Shown piece after piece: positions 14,826 through 24,152 of a stretch of 64,000 nt of DNA (position 1 is its first letter; the number at the start of each line of letters is the position of its first letter). The stretch is taken from positions 620,001 through 684,000 of the forward strand of contig NZ_CP157484.1 in the NCBI RefSeq assembly GCF_045348435.1, read 5' to 3'. The notes below the pieces were generated by a model. It did not search any database. It was not told where the DNA came from and saw only the letters and a program-made list of their open reading frames with translations. Source of the stretch: Alsobacter sp045348435 (GTDB lineage: Bacteria > Pseudomonadota > Alphaproteobacteria > Rhizobiales > Beijerinckiaceae). Made by a program: the position numbers and the translations under genes.

Positions 14826-17791
14826 GCGGCTTCGGTCGCCGCGCCCACGAGCTTGCGGGCCTCCAGCGCCGTCATCGGCGGCCCGAAGGCGTAGCCCTGG
14901 GCGTGCTCGCAGCCGAGCTGGTAGAGCTCGATGGCGTCGGACTCCGTCTCCGCCCCTTCCGCCACCACTTCCATCCCGAGATCATGCGCCAGCGTCACGA
15001 TCGAGCGCAGGATGATCGGGCGCGTCCCCTTGCTGTCGGGCTTCACGAAGGAGCGGTCGATCTTGATCGTGTCGAAGGGGAAGCGCTGCAGGTAGCTCAG
15101 CGACGAATAGCCCGTGCCGAAATCGTCCAGCGACAGGCCTGCGCCGAGATCCGCGATCCGGGTCAGGATCTGGGTGGCGTATTCGGGGTTCTCCATCACC
15201 AGGCTCTCGGTGATCTCCAGCTTCAGCGTGCCGCGGTGCACGGGCCAGCGCGACAGCACCATCTTGACGTCCTGCAGCAGGTCGTGCCGCAGCAATTGCC
15301 GGCTGGAGACGTTGACGCTGGCGAAGATCGGCGGGTCGACCTCCAGGGCCCGCTGCCAGGCCGCGAGCTCCTGGGCGGTGCGCTCCAGCGCGAAGACGCC
15401 CAGATCGATGATGAGCCCGCTCTCCTCCGCGATGCTGATGAACTCCGCCGGCGCGAGCCGCCCCAGCTTGGGGTGATCCCACCGCATCAGCGCCTCGAAG
15501 CCGGCGACCGTGCGGTCCTCCAGCCGGACAATGGGCTGGAACAGGATCTTGATCTCGCCGCGCTCGACCGCCCGCCGCAGATCCATCTCCAGCGCGAGCC
15601 TGTCGGTGCGCTGAGCCCGCATCGCGGGGCGGAAGACCTCGATGCGGTCGCCGCCGAGCCGCTTGGCGTGCACCATGGCGATCTCGGCGCTGCGCAGCAC
15701 GTCCTCGCCCTTGGATTGCGAGCTCGGGTCGGGCAGGGCGATGCCGGTCGAGGCGGTCAGGAAGATCTCCCGGTCGCCGAACACCACCGGCGTGGTCACC
15801 ACGCGGCGGATCGTGTCGGCCAGCATGGTGATGCGCTCGGGCTCGCGCTCGGAGAGCAGGAGGAGCCCGAACTGGTCGCCGGTGATGCGCGCCAGCGTGT
15901 CCTGCGGCTTCAGCAGCCGGCCGAGACGGCGCGCCACCGCGAGCAGGATGGAATCGCCTGCCGGAAGTCCCACCGACTCGTTGATCTGCTTGAACCGGTC
16001 GAGGTCCAGCACGATCACGGTCGGCCGCACTGAGTCGTCGGATCGCGCCAGGGTGAGGGCGGCGTCGAGCCGGTCGAGGAACAGGCGGCGATTGGGCAGG
16101 CCGGTGAGGTTGTCGTGCACGGCGTCGTGCAGGATGCGCTCCTCGGCGGTCTTCGCCTCCGTGACGTCGCCCAGCGTGCCCACCACCCGTACGACCTCGC
16201 CGTCCGAGCCGACCACGGGGCGCGCCTTCATGGCGTACCAGTAATAGTGGCCATCGGCCGTTTTCAGCCGGAAATCGAGCGCAACGCGGCCGCGGCGCTG
16301 CTCCAGCACGGCGTCGAGCGTGGCGCGGAAGCGGTCGCGGTCGAAGGGGTGCATCACCTCCAGCCAGTTGGCCGCCGGCCCCTCCAGCGTGCCGCGCTTC
16401 AGCCCCAGATAGGCCTCCACCTCGGGGCTGACGAACACCCGGTCCGCCGCCACGTCCCAGTCGAACACCGTGTCGCCGGATCCGGCCAGCGCCAGCGCCT
16501 TGCGCTCGGCGTCGCTCACCAGTCCCTGCGCTAGAGCGCCCCCCGCGAAGGCGTGCTGCATCACCGTGAAGCCGATCAGCATGACGATGAGCACCAGGCC
16601 GCCGAGGAGGGCCGGGGAGACGAAGTCGTTGTTGAGCTGCCCGACCACCGCGAAGGCCGTGGCGATGACCCAGACCAGCAGCAGGAACCAGGTCGGCGCG
16701 AGCAGCACCGCCCGGTCATAGCCATGCGTGGAGAGGTAGATGACGAGCAGGAAGCCCACCGCCGCCACCGCCGCGATCGAGATGCGGGCGACGCCCGCCG
16801 CCAGGACCGGGTCGAACACCGCCAGCCCGATGAGCGCGGTGAGGAACACCAGCCAGCCCGCGGTCACGTGGCTGTAGCGCACATGCCAGCGGTTGAGGTT
16901 CAGATAGGCGAAGAGGAAGACCAGCAGGGTGGCGGCCAGCACCGCCTCCGCGGTGGCTCGGTACATCTGCTCGCCCTGCGGCGTCGTCGGGACGATCTTC
17001 TGCCAGAAGCCGAAATCGATGCACACATAGGCCAGCACCGCCCAGGCGAGCGCGGCGGCGGCGGGGAAGATCACCGCCCCCTTGACCACGAACACGATGG
17101 TGAGGAACAGCGCCAGCAGGCCCGCGATGCCGATCACGATGCCGCGGTACAGAGTGAGGCCGTTGGCCTTCTCCTTGTAGTCGTCCGGGTTCCACAGATA
17201 GAGCTGCGGCAGCCGCGGATTCGCCAGCTCGGCGATGTAGGTCACGGTGGAGCCCGGATCGAGCACGATCTCGAAGATGTCCGCCTCGGCGTTGTCCTCG
17301 CGGTCGGGGCTCTCGCCCTGGCTGGCCGTCACGGCCGTGATGCGGGTGGCGCCGAGGTCCGGGGCGACCACGCCGGAGTTCACCAGCCTGAAATGCGGGG
17401 CCACGAGCCAGCGGGTCAGCTGTTCGTTCGTGTCGTTCTTGAGCGCGAAGACGATCCAGTCCGGCCTCGTGCCGGCTTCCTTCGCCTTGATGGCGATGCG
17501 CCGGACGATGCCGTCGGCGCCCGGGGCCGTCGAGATCTGGATCAGGTCCCCGTCCGAGCGCGAGCGCTCGACGAAGGGCAGCAGGTCCACCGCCGCGCTT
17601 CCGGTCCTCACCGACACCGGGTCGAGCGCCAGGGCCGTCCCGGGGATCACCGCGATGGCGAATGCGAACCCGACGACTGCGAGGAGGATGCGGAAAAGGC
17701 GCAAAGACAAAACCCTGGAGGATCGAACGCCGGTGGTCGCGAGCGGCCGCAAGGCGTCAGCAGTCGTAGCGGGAGCCTGATGGGAGGGCAA
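14822..17791 (-). CDS. 7TM sensor-PAS-GGDEF-EAL cyclic-di-GMP phosphodiesterase
   Basis: This 989-residue membrane protein has an N-terminal membrane anchor, an extracytoplasmic sensor region (about 55-200) and seven helices (about 211-412), resembling the 7TMR-DISM layout. A PAS domain (about 434-550), a GGDEF-type domain (about 555-715) and an EAL domain (about 735-985) follow. The GGDEF signature is degenerate, TGDQF at 637-641, so cyclase activity is unlikely. The EAL site is intact: FEALMRW at 765-771, LEITESLVM, LDDFGTGYSS, IKIDRSF and VVAEGAET. It is therefore predicted to hydrolyse c-di-GMP in response to an extracytoplasmic signal, with the GGDEF domain possibly a GTP or regulatory module. 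Confidence 0.88.
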   Translation of the reverse strand: MPSHQAPATTADALRPLATTGVRSSRVLSLRLFRILLAVVGFAFAIAVIPGTALALDPVSVRTGSAAVDLLPFVERSRSDGDLIQISTAPGADGIVRRIAIKAKEAGTRPDWIVFALKNDTNEQLTRWLVAPHFRLVNSGVVAPDLGATRITAVTASQGESPDREDNAEADIFEIVLDPGSTVTYIAELANPRLPQLYLWNPDDYKEKANGLTLYRGIVIGIAGLLALFLTIVFVVKGAVIFPAAAALAWAVLAYVCIDFGFWQKIVPTTPQGEQMYRATAEAVLAATLLVFLFAYLNLNRWHVRYSHVTAGWLVFLTALIGLAVFDPVLAAGVARISIAAVAAVGFLLVIYLSTHGYDRAVLLAPTWFLLLVWVIATAFAVVGQLNNDFVSPALLGGLVLIVMLIGFTVMQHAFAGGALAQGLVSDAERKALALAGSGDTVFDWDVAADRVFVSPEVEAYLGLKRGTLEGPAANWLEVMHPFDRDRFRATLDAVLEQRRGRVALDFRLKTADGHYYWYAMKARPVVGSDGEVVRVVGTLGDVTEAKTAEERILHDAVHDNLTGLPNRRLFLDRLDAALTLARSDDSVRPTVIVLDLDRFKQINESVGLPAGDSILLAVARRLGRLLKPQDTLARITGDQFGLLLLSEREPERITMLADTIRRVVTTPVVFGDREIFLTASTGIALPDPSSQSKGEDVLRSAEIAMVHAKRLGGDRIEVFRPAMRAQRTDRLALEMDLRRAVERGEIKILFQPIVRLEDRTVAGFEALMRWDHPKLGRLAPAEFISIAEESGLIIDLGVFALERTAQELAAWQRALEVDPPIFASVNVSSRQLLRHDLLQDVKMVLSRWPVHRGTLKLEITESLVMENPEYATQILTRIADLGAGLSLDDFGTGYSSLSYLQRFPFDTIKIDRSFVKPDSKGTRPIILRSIVTLAHDLGMEVVAEGAETESDAIELYQLGCEHAQGYAFGPPMTALEARKLVGAATEAA

Positions 17792-17865
17792 GGCGGGCTC
17801 GCCCCTTTGGGATTTTCACGGGGGACGCAGCGGGACGCGCCCCCGTGCGGCTTGGTGGCCGGGAT

Positions 17866-18468
17866 TCAAGGCGAGGGTGTGTCGGCGGAGAAGTCGCTGC
17901 GCAACAAGGCGTAGAGGAGGTGGTCCTGCCAGGCGCCGTCGATGCACAGATATTGGCGGGCGTAGCCCTCGCGCTGGAAGCCGACCCGCTCCAGGAGGCG
18001 CATCGAGGGCGCGTTGTAGGGCACGCAGGCCGCCTCGATTCGCCGCAACCTGAGCGTCTCGAAGGCGTAGCTCGCCGCGAGGCGGACCGCCGCGGTCATG
18101 TAGCCCTTGCCAGCGTGTCGCTGGCCCATCCAGTAGCCGAGCGTGGTGGCCTGAGAGACGCCGCGGCGCACCATCCCGAGGGTGAGCCCGCCCAGCAGCG
18201 CGCCGTCGGCCTCGCGGAAGAGGAAGAATGGGTAGGCGGAGTCCTCCTCGATCTCGCGGGCGTATCGCTTGATGCGCCGCCGGAACGCCGCGCGGGTCAG
18301 GTCGTCCGCCGGCCAGATCGGCTCCCAGGGCTTGAGGAAGTCGCGGCTGGCCTCGCGCAGCGCCGCCCAGGCCTCGAAGTCCTCCGCCCGCGGGATGCGC
18401 AGGTGGAGGCCCGTCCCCCGCATGGCGGGCGGATCTTCCGATGCGATCGGCAGGCGGAAGAACGCCAT
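17866..18468 (-). CDS. GNAT family N-acetyltransferase (RimJ-like)
   Basis: This 200-residue protein has the GNAT fold of the RimJ/RimL group that acetylates protein N-termini or small amines with acetyl-CoA. The acetyl-CoA loop appears as GQRHAGKGYMTAA, and NAPSMRLLERVGFQREG is the typical C-terminal motif. It follows the M16 peptidase gene by 11 nt and is probably the last gene of the thrC-M16 unit. The substrate is unknown. Confidence 0.88.
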   Translation of the reverse strand: MAFFRLPIASEDPPAMRGTGLHLRIPRAEDFEAWAALREASRDFLKPWEPIWPADDLTRAAFRRRIKRYAREIEEDSAYPFFLFREADGALLGGLTLGMVRRGVSQATTLGYWMGQRHAGKGYMTAAVRLAASYAFETLRLRRIEAACVPYNAPSMRLLERVGFQREGYARQYLCIDGAWQDHLLYALLRSDFSADTPSP

Positions 18469-18479
18469 CGTCGGCAGCC

Positions 18480-19808
18480 TTATCCCCCGGCGGGGGCCGC
18501 GGCCCCGATATGCGACGCGATCCGGGCCGGATCCATGAGCTTGCGGACCGGACCGACGGCGGTCACGGTCGGCGGGCTCGCCAGCATGTCGGCCGCGACC
18601 CTGCGCACGTCGTCGATCGTGATCGCGTCGATGGCGGCCACGATCTCTTCGCGCGGCAGCACCCGGCCGAAGGCGAGCACATGGCGGGCCATCTGCTCGG
18701 CCCGCCGCGCTGAGGATTCCAGCCCCATCAGCAGCGACACCTTGATCTGCTGCTTGGCCCGGACGACCTCCTCGTCGGTAGGCTTGTCGGCCGCCTCGCG
18801 CAGGCAGTCCAGCATCACCGGGATGAACTCGCCGAGCTTGTCCTCGCCAGTGCCGCCATAGACCGCGAAGGTTCCGGTGTCGCTGAAGGGCTGGTGGAAG
18901 GAGTAGATCTCGTAGCAGAGCCCGCGCTTCTCGCGGATCTCCTGGAACAGGCGCGACGACATGCCCCCGCCCAGCAGGTTGGAGAACACGTGCATCGCAT
19001 AGTGGTCCGGGTCGTGGAACGACCGGCCGGCGAAGCCCAGCACCATGTGGGCCTGCTCGAGCTTGCGCACCTTGCGGCCGTCGCCGCCCGCATAGCGGCC
19101 GGGCACCGGCGCCTCGACCGCCTGCGCGCCGATGCTGGCGAAGCGCCGGCTCGCCTCCTCGACGATGTCGTCGTGGTTCACCGCGCCGGCGGCGGCCAGC
19201 ACCATCTCGGGCCCGCGATACTGCCGCTCCAGGAAGCCGCGCATCGAATCGGCCGACTGCGCCCGCACGGTCTTGGGCGTGCCCAGGATCCGTCGTCCGA
19301 TGGGCGCGCCCGCGAAGGCCGTCTCCATGAACATGTCGAACACGACCTCGTCGGGCGTGTCCTCGCAGGCCCCGATCTCCTGCAGCACCACGCCCTTCTC
19401 GCGCCGCAGCTCCGCCTTGTCGAAGGCGGGCTCGGTGAGGATGTCGGACAGGATGTCGAGGGCCAGCGGCACGTCCTCGCCCAGCAGCCGGACATAGTAG
19501 GAGGTGCGCTCCACGCTGGTCTCGGCGTTGAGGTCGCCGCCGACCGCCTCGATCTCCTGGACGATGTCGAGGGCGGACCGCCGGCGCGTGCCCTTGAAGG
19601 CCATGTGCTCGAGCAGATGGGCGAGGCCCTGCTCGCCCTCCTTCTCGTGGCGGGTGCCGGCCCCGATCCAGACGCCCAGCGAGGCCGTGGCGAGCTGGGG
19701 GATGGTCTCGGTCACCACCCGCAGGCCATTGGGCAGCGTCGTGATGCGGACGGCCTCTTCGCGCGGCGCTCCGACGCGAAGGTCCTTGGTGCGCGGGGGC
19801 GCATTCAT
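18480..19808 (-). CDS. M16 family zinc peptidase (mitochondrial-processing-peptidase-like)
   Basis: This 442-residue insulinase-family peptidase carries the inverted zinc motif HLLEH at residues 64-68 and the third ligand E144 in VLQEIGACED, the usual spacing. A second, non-catalytic M16 half follows. It belongs to the soluble bacterial relatives of the beta subunit of mitochondrial processing peptidase. The ATG overlaps the thrC stop by 4 nt (ATGA). A frame remains open through thrC, but the family N-terminus (RITTLPNGLRVVTE) fixes this start. The biological substrate is unknown. Confidence 0.92.
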   Translation of the reverse strand: MNAPPRTKDLRVGAPREEAVRITTLPNGLRVVTETIPQLATASLGVWIGAGTRHEKEGEQGLAHLLEHMAFKGTRRRSALDIVQEIEAVGGDLNAETSVERTSYYVRLLGEDVPLALDILSDILTEPAFDKAELRREKGVVLQEIGACEDTPDEVVFDMFMETAFAGAPIGRRILGTPKTVRAQSADSMRGFLERQYRGPEMVLAAAGAVNHDDIVEEASRRFASIGAQAVEAPVPGRYAGGDGRKVRKLEQAHMVLGFAGRSFHDPDHYAMHVFSNLLGGGMSSRLFQEIREKRGLCYEIYSFHQPFSDTGTFAVYGGTGEDKLGEFIPVMLDCLREAADKPTDEEVVRAKQQIKVSLLMGLESSARRAEQMARHVLAFGRVLPREEIVAAIDAITIDDVRRVAADMLASPPTVTAVGPVRKLMDPARIASHIGAAAPAGG

Positions 19809-21238
19809 GCGGCGGCTCCCTTGTGGCGCCGCTCCGCGTCTCCCGCCGCCCGGGCGCGGCTTCGGACGAGGCTCTCGATGGCGCCCTGATCGTTCGGCAT
19901 GGTGGTGAAACGCTCGCGGCGGTCCAGAAGGTCCGCCAGATGGGCGGGAAGCCGGGGCCTTACCCCGGTCGCCGCTTCGACCGCGTCGGGGAACTTTGCC
20001 GGATGCGCGGTGCCGAGCGCCACCATCGGGACCGAGGGATCGGCGCGCAGCGCCGCCCGGCCGCTTGCGACCCCGATCGCCGTATGGGGATCCAGCGTAT
20101 AGCCGGCGTCCCGGTAGGTCTCGGCCATCTCGCGCCGGACCTCGTCCTCGCCGACCGCGCTGGCGCTGAACTCCGAGCGGATGGCGGCGAGCGGGCCGGG
20201 ATCGATCGTGAACGCCTTGCTCTGCGACAGGCTCTGCATGAGGCGCCGGACGGCCGCGCCGTCGCGCCCATAGGCCTCGAACAGCAGCCGCTCGAAGTTG
20301 GACGAGACCTGGATGTCCATGGACGGGGAGGTGGTGGGCGTCACGCCGGTCGCCTCGTAGCGTCCCGTCGCCAGGGTGCGGGCCAGGATGTCGTTGGCGT
20401 TGGTGGCGACGTTGAGGAGGCCGATGGGCAGGCCCATGCGCTTGGCCACCCAGCCGGCCAGCACGTCGCCGAAATTGCCCGTCGGCACGGAGAAATTGAT
20501 GGGCCGGTGCGGCGCGCCCAGGCTGGTCGCCGCCGTGAAATAGTACACGACCTGGGCCACGATCCTGGCCCAGTTGATCGAGTTCACGCCCGAGAGCATC
20601 AGCTCGTCCCGGAAGGCGTGGTGGTTGAACATCGCCTTCACGAGCGCCTGGCAATCGTCGAAATCGCCCTCCACGGCGATGGCGTGGACGTTGTCCGCCT
20701 CCACGGTCGTCATCTGCCGGCGCTGGACCTCGCTGACGCGGCCATGCGGATAGAGGATGAACACGTCGACCCGGTTCAGTCCCTTGAACGCGTCGATGGC
20801 GGCCCCGCCGGTGTCGCCGGAGGTGGCGCCCACGATGGTGGCGCGCTGGCCGCGCTGCTCCAGCACGTGGTCCATCAGCCTGCCGAGCAGCTGCATCGCC
20901 ACGTCCTTGAAGGCGAGCGTGGGGCCGTGGAAAAGCTCGAGCACGAAGAGGTTGTCGCCGAGCTGCGTCAGCGGGCACACGGCCGGGTGGCGGAAGCTCG
21001 CATAGGCCGCGTCGACCATGCGGGAGAACGCGCCCGCGTCGATCTCCTGCGCGAACGGGCCGATGATCCGCCTGGCCGCCTCGGCGTAGGGCGCCCCGGC
21101 CAGCCCGGCGATCGCCGCCTTGTCCATGGCCGGCCAGGACTGCGGCAGGTAAAGGCCGCCGTCGCGGGCGAGCCCCGCCAGCAGCGCGTCGGCGAATCCG
21201 AGAGCGGGCGCTTCGCCCCGGGTGGACACATGAAGCAC
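19805..21238 (-). CDS. thrC: Threonine synthase
   Basis: This PLP enzyme converts O-phosphohomoserine to threonine. The 477-residue protein has the PLP lysine K111 in GPTLAFKDVAMQ and the phosphate loop SGDTGGAAIDAF. The GTG start at 21238 was chosen because GAGGA lies about 10 nt upstream and VLHVSTRGE matches the usual N-terminus (YxSTRG). A separate promoter is likely in the 122-nt gap after SURF1 (see promoter at 21325). The 3' end overlaps the M16 peptidase gene by 4 nt. Confidence 0.95.
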   Translation of the reverse strand: MLHVSTRGEAPALGFADALLAGLARDGGLYLPQSWPAMDKAAIAGLAGAPYAEAARRIIGPFAQEIDAGAFSRMVDAAYASFRHPAVCPLTQLGDNLFVLELFHGPTLAFKDVAMQLLGRLMDHVLEQRGQRATIVGATSGDTGGAAIDAFKGLNRVDVFILYPHGRVSEVQRRQMTTVEADNVHAIAVEGDFDDCQALVKAMFNHHAFRDELMLSGVNSINWARIVAQVVYYFTAATSLGAPHRPINFSVPTGNFGDVLAGWVAKRMGLPIGLLNVATNANDILARTLATGRYEATGVTPTTSPSMDIQVSSNFERLLFEAYGRDGAAVRRLMQSLSQSKAFTIDPGPLAAIRSEFSASAVGEDEVRREMAETYRDAGYTLDPHTAIGVASGRAALRADPSVPMVALGTAHPAKFPDAVEAATGVRPRLPAHLADLLDRRERFTTMPNDQGAIESLVRSRARAAGDAERRHKGAAA

Positions 21239-21324
21239 GGAAGATCCTCGCGAGGGTCGCCTGGCGGCGCTGTCGTCGGCTGGTCCGATGGCCGGGCTGC
21301 GGCCGTCCGGACCGGTCCGGCTGA

Positions 21325-21353
21325 GGGTAGGAGGCCCGTCCGGGGCTGACAAG
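21325..21353 (-). promoter_or_regulatory. Candidate thrC promoter
   Basis: On the minus strand CTTGTC, 17 nt, then CTACCC resembles the alphaproteobacterial CTTGAC-N17-CTATAT consensus (5/6 and 3/6 matches). The predicted start point falls at about 21318, about 80 nt ahead of the thrC GTG and inside a 14-bp palindrome (21307-21320). Confidence 0.4.
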
Positions 21354-21360
21354 CGCGCCG

Positions 21361-22104
21361 TCACGCGGGGCGGCCCTTCCACTGCTGGCGGGCCCAGAAG
21401 CCGAAGACGCCCAGCAGGGCCAGCGCCAGCGCGAACCAGGTGAAGGCGTATTGGAGGTGATTGTCCGGGAAGCTCACGATGGTGTTGCCCCCCTTCGGCC
21501 AGCCGCCCGGCATGGGGGCATCGTCCGCATCGATCACGAAGGGCGCGACCCGCTGCAGGCCGTAGGCCTTGCCGATGGCGGCGGGATCGCGCGAGAACCA
21601 GCTGTTCTTGGCCGGGTCGTTGGCCGGCACGAACATGCCCGGCTTTTCGGCCATGCGCAGCACGCCCGTGACGGTGACCTCGCCGGGAAGCTGAGACTGG
21701 CTTCTCTTCGCCGGATCGCCGAGTTCGGTGGGCACGAAGCCGCGGTTCACGATCACGACGGCGCCGTCGGCCAACTGCAGCGGCGTGAGCACGAAGAAGC
21801 CCATCAGGGTCGCGCCCGGCCCCTTGCCGGAGATGAAGCCGTTGAGATGCGCCTCCTTGTCGTGCAGGAAGCGGCCGACGGCCCGCACCCGCTCGTAGTC
21901 GGCGGTCTTGGGGCTCAGCGTAGGCCAGGTCGCCTCCGGCGGGAGCGGCCCGGGAGGCGCGGCCATGCGGGCCTCGACGCGGGCGATCAGCCGGTGCTTC
22001 GCCCCCATGCGCTCGATCTGCCACGCCCCGAGCCCCACCAGGATCGCGAAGGCGACCAGGGTGGCGAGGGCGGGGGCGATCAGGCTGGCGATGCGGCGGT
22101 CCAC
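21361..22104 (-). CDS. SURF1 family cytochrome oxidase assembly protein
   Basis: This 247-residue protein has one transmembrane helix at each end (about residues 8-28 and near 220-238) with a periplasmic domain between. Family marks are LGAWQIERMGAKHRLI near the N-terminus, GFFVLTPLQL, VIVNRGFVP and a final WFALALALLGVFGFWAR helix. SURF1 helps heme a insertion into subunit I of aa3 oxidase. It follows the cta genes and DUF983 in the same direction, consistent with that role. Confidence 0.93.
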   Translation of the reverse strand: MDRRIASLIAPALATLVAFAILVGLGAWQIERMGAKHRLIARVEARMAAPPGPLPPEATWPTLSPKTADYERVRAVGRFLHDKEAHLNGFISGKGPGATLMGFFVLTPLQLADGAVVIVNRGFVPTELGDPAKRSQSQLPGEVTVTGVLRMAEKPGMFVPANDPAKNSWFSRDPAAIGKAYGLQRVAPFVIDADDAPMPGGWPKGGNTIVSFPDNHLQYAFTWFALALALLGVFGFWARQQWKGRPA

Positions 22105-22120
22105 GGCGGCGGCGGTCCCT

Positions 22121-22537
22121 TCAGCGTTCGAGCCGGCCCTGCTCGGCCTTGTTGGCGAACTGGGCGGCGATCAGCAGGCCCTTCAACGGCCTCAACAGTC
22201 CAAGGCAGAGCCCGATCACGACGGGCGGCCACAGCAGCGCGTGCACCCACCAGGCGGGGGCGTAGCGCATGTCGACGACGAGCACGCCGCCCACGACCAG
22301 GAAGCCCGCGATCAGCATGATGAACACCGCCGGGCCGTCGCCCGAATCGGCGAAGTCGAAGGGGAGCCCGCAGGCGCCGCACTCCGGCGCGACGGCGATG
22401 AAGCCCCGAATGAGCGGCCCCTGGCCGCATCGCGGGCACCGTCCCCGCAGGCCCGCCAGCAGGGCCGCGGTCCTGTCGGGGACCGCCGCGGCGGGCGGCG
22501 GAGCGGCGTCGATCTCACGCGCGGGCTCGATCGTCAT
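22121..22537 (-). CDS. DUF983 membrane protein
   Basis: This 138-residue protein has two CxxC pairs near the N-terminus (CPRCGQG and CGACGLPF), a likely zinc ribbon, followed by two transmembrane helices (AVFIMLIAGFLVVGGVLVV and ALLWPPVVIGLCLGLL). DUF983 genes regularly sit between cytochrome oxidase subunit III and SURF1 in alphaproteobacteria, so a role in oxidase biogenesis is a context inference only. Confidence 0.88.
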   Translation of the reverse strand: MTIEPAREIDAAPPPAAAVPDRTAALLAGLRGRCPRCGQGPLIRGFIAVAPECGACGLPFDFADSGDGPAVFIMLIAGFLVVGGVLVVDMRYAPAWWVHALLWPPVVIGLCLGLLRPLKGLLIAAQFANKAEQGRLER

Positions 22538-22549
22538 GTCCGCCCCTCA

Positions 22550-22578
22550 AAAGCAAAGGGCGGCCCGACGGGCCGCCC
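22550..22578 (-). terminator. Intrinsic terminator-like hairpin after ctaE
   Basis: A perfect 9-bp stem (22558-22566 with 22570-22578, loop GAC) lies just downstream of ctaE on the minus strand and is followed by TTTGCTTTTG. It probably gives partial termination between the oxidase structural genes and DUF983/SURF1, which have only this short gap upstream. Confidence 0.65.
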
Positions 22579-22597
22579 AGACCGAAATCGCGTCGCG

Positions 22598-23473
22598 CTA
22601 GTGAGCCGCGGCCGCCCCCGCCGCGGCGCCCCACTGGGAGCCCCACAGATAGATGGCGACGAACAGGAACAGCCACACCACGTCGACGAAGTGCCAGTAC
22701 CAGGCCGCGAACTCGAAGCCGAGATGCTGGCGCGGCGAGAAATGCCCGCGCAGCGCCCGTACGAGGCAGACCAGCAGGAAGATCGTGCCGATGAAGACGT
22801 GGAAGCCGTGGAAACCCGTCGCCATGAAGAAGGTGGCGCCGTAGATCGAGCCCTTGAAGGCGAAATGCGCGTGGCTGTACTCGTAGACCTGCACGATCGA
22901 GAACAGCGCTCCGAGCAGCACCGTCAGGATCAGGCCCCACTTCAGGCCCTGGCGGTCGTCATGCAGCAGGGCGTGATGCGCCCAGGTCACCGTCGTGCCC
23001 GAGGTCAGCAGGATCAGGGTGTTGAGCAGCGGCAGGTGGAAGGGATCGAACACCTCGATGCCCTTCGGGGGCCAGTGGCCGCCCGTATAGTCGAGCCGCA
23101 TGAACTGCTTGGCCTCGGAGGCGAACAGGCTGGCGTCGAAATAGGCCCAGAACCACGCCACGAAGAACATCACCTCGGAAGCGATGAACATGATCATGCC
23201 GTAGCGATGGCTGATCTGGACGACGCGGGTGTGGAAGCCCTCGTGCTCGGCCTCCTTGATCACGTCCCCCCACCAGGCGACCATCGTGTAGAGCACGCCG
23301 ATGAGGCCAGCGCCGAACACCACCGGGCCGGCGTGCAGGCCGCCCATGGCCAGGCTCTTCATCCACATGATCGCGCCGACCGCCATGAAGAAGGCGCTGA
23401 CGGACCCCACGAACGGCCAGGGGCTCGGATCGACGAGGTGATAATCGTGGTTCTTGACGTGGGCCTCGGCCAT
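22598..23473 (-). CDS. ctaE: Cytochrome c oxidase subunit III (aa3 type)
   Basis: This 291-residue inner membrane subunit has seven predicted helices. It carries the conserved blocks FFMAVGAIMWMKS, SEVMFFVAWFWAYF, GTTVTWAHHALLH and GFHGFHVFIGTIFL, and ends with WYWHFVDVVWLFLF. The start at 23473 was chosen because GGAGAG lies upstream and MAEAHVKNHDYHLV is the standard N-terminus. It follows ctaG by 57 nt in the oxidase operon. Confidence 0.97.
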   Translation of the reverse strand: MAEAHVKNHDYHLVDPSPWPFVGSVSAFFMAVGAIMWMKSLAMGGLHAGPVVFGAGLIGVLYTMVAWWGDVIKEAEHEGFHTRVVQISHRYGMIMFIASEVMFFVAWFWAYFDASLFASEAKQFMRLDYTGGHWPPKGIEVFDPFHLPLLNTLILLTSGTTVTWAHHALLHDDRQGLKWGLILTVLLGALFSIVQVYEYSHAHFAFKGSIYGATFFMATGFHGFHVFIGTIFLLVCLVRALRGHFSPRQHLGFEFAAWYWHFVDVVWLFLFVAIYLWGSQWGAAAGAAAAH

Positions 23474-23530
23474 CGTGGTCGCTCTCCGATACGTCCCGCA
23501 TGCGGCTGCCGGCCGCACGCGGTCCCCCTT

Positions 23531-24148
23531 TTAGAGTTTGGGTTTGCTTGAGTCTTGGATCCCGGCCAAGGGCTTGGGCGACCCCTTGGTCGGGAAGATG
23601 GTGTAGGACAGGGTGATCTCGCTCGTCCCGTCGAGGTCGCGATTGGCCGCGATCGCCGGGTCGACATAGAACACCACGGGCGCTTCCAGCGTCTCTCCGG
23701 CCGCGAGAGTGATCTCGTTGAAACAGAAGCACTGGAGCTTGTTGAAGTACCCGCCCGTCAGCTCCGGCAGGACGTTGAAGGACGCGATCGCGCTGGTCTT
23801 CGTCGGGCCGGCGTTCGTCAGCTTGTAGAAGACGGTCGTGGTCTCGCCGACCTTGACGTCCACGTAGGGCGTCTCGGGCTGGAAGCGCCAACCGAGCGCC
23901 TGGTTGACGTTGGAATCGAACCGGACGCGGAAGCTGCGCTCGCCCACCGAGGCGGCGGCCTGCGTGGCGACCTGCGGCGTGCCGCCGAAACCGGTGGCCT
24001 GGCAGAACAGCTTGTACAGAGGAACGGCCGCATAGGAGGCGCCCACCATGCCGACCACGGTGGCCACGCACGCGATCAGCGTGCGGCGCGCCGCGCGCGA
24101 CGGATCGGGGCGGCCGGGGAGATTCGCAGGATCCTGATGGTCGCTCAT
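23531..24148 (-). CDS. ctaG: Cytochrome c oxidase assembly protein CtaG (Cox11 family)
   Basis: This copper chaperone delivers Cu to the CuB site of subunit I. The 205-residue protein has a single N-terminal helix (about residues 23-45), YKLFCQATGFGG, and the copper-binding QCFCFNE motif in the periplasmic domain. It precedes ctaE and follows coxF with only a few bases between, in the standard alphaproteobacterial order. Confidence 0.95.
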   Translation of the reverse strand: MSDHQDPANLPGRPDPSRAARRTLIACVATVVGMVGASYAAVPLYKLFCQATGFGGTPQVATQAAASVGERSFRVRFDSNVNQALGWRFQPETPYVDVKVGETTTVFYKLTNAGPTKTSAIASFNVLPELTGGYFNKLQCFCFNEITLAAGETLEAPVVFYVDPAIAANRDLDGTSEITLSYTIFPTKGSPKPLAGIQDSSKPKL

Positions 24149-24152
24149 GGGG

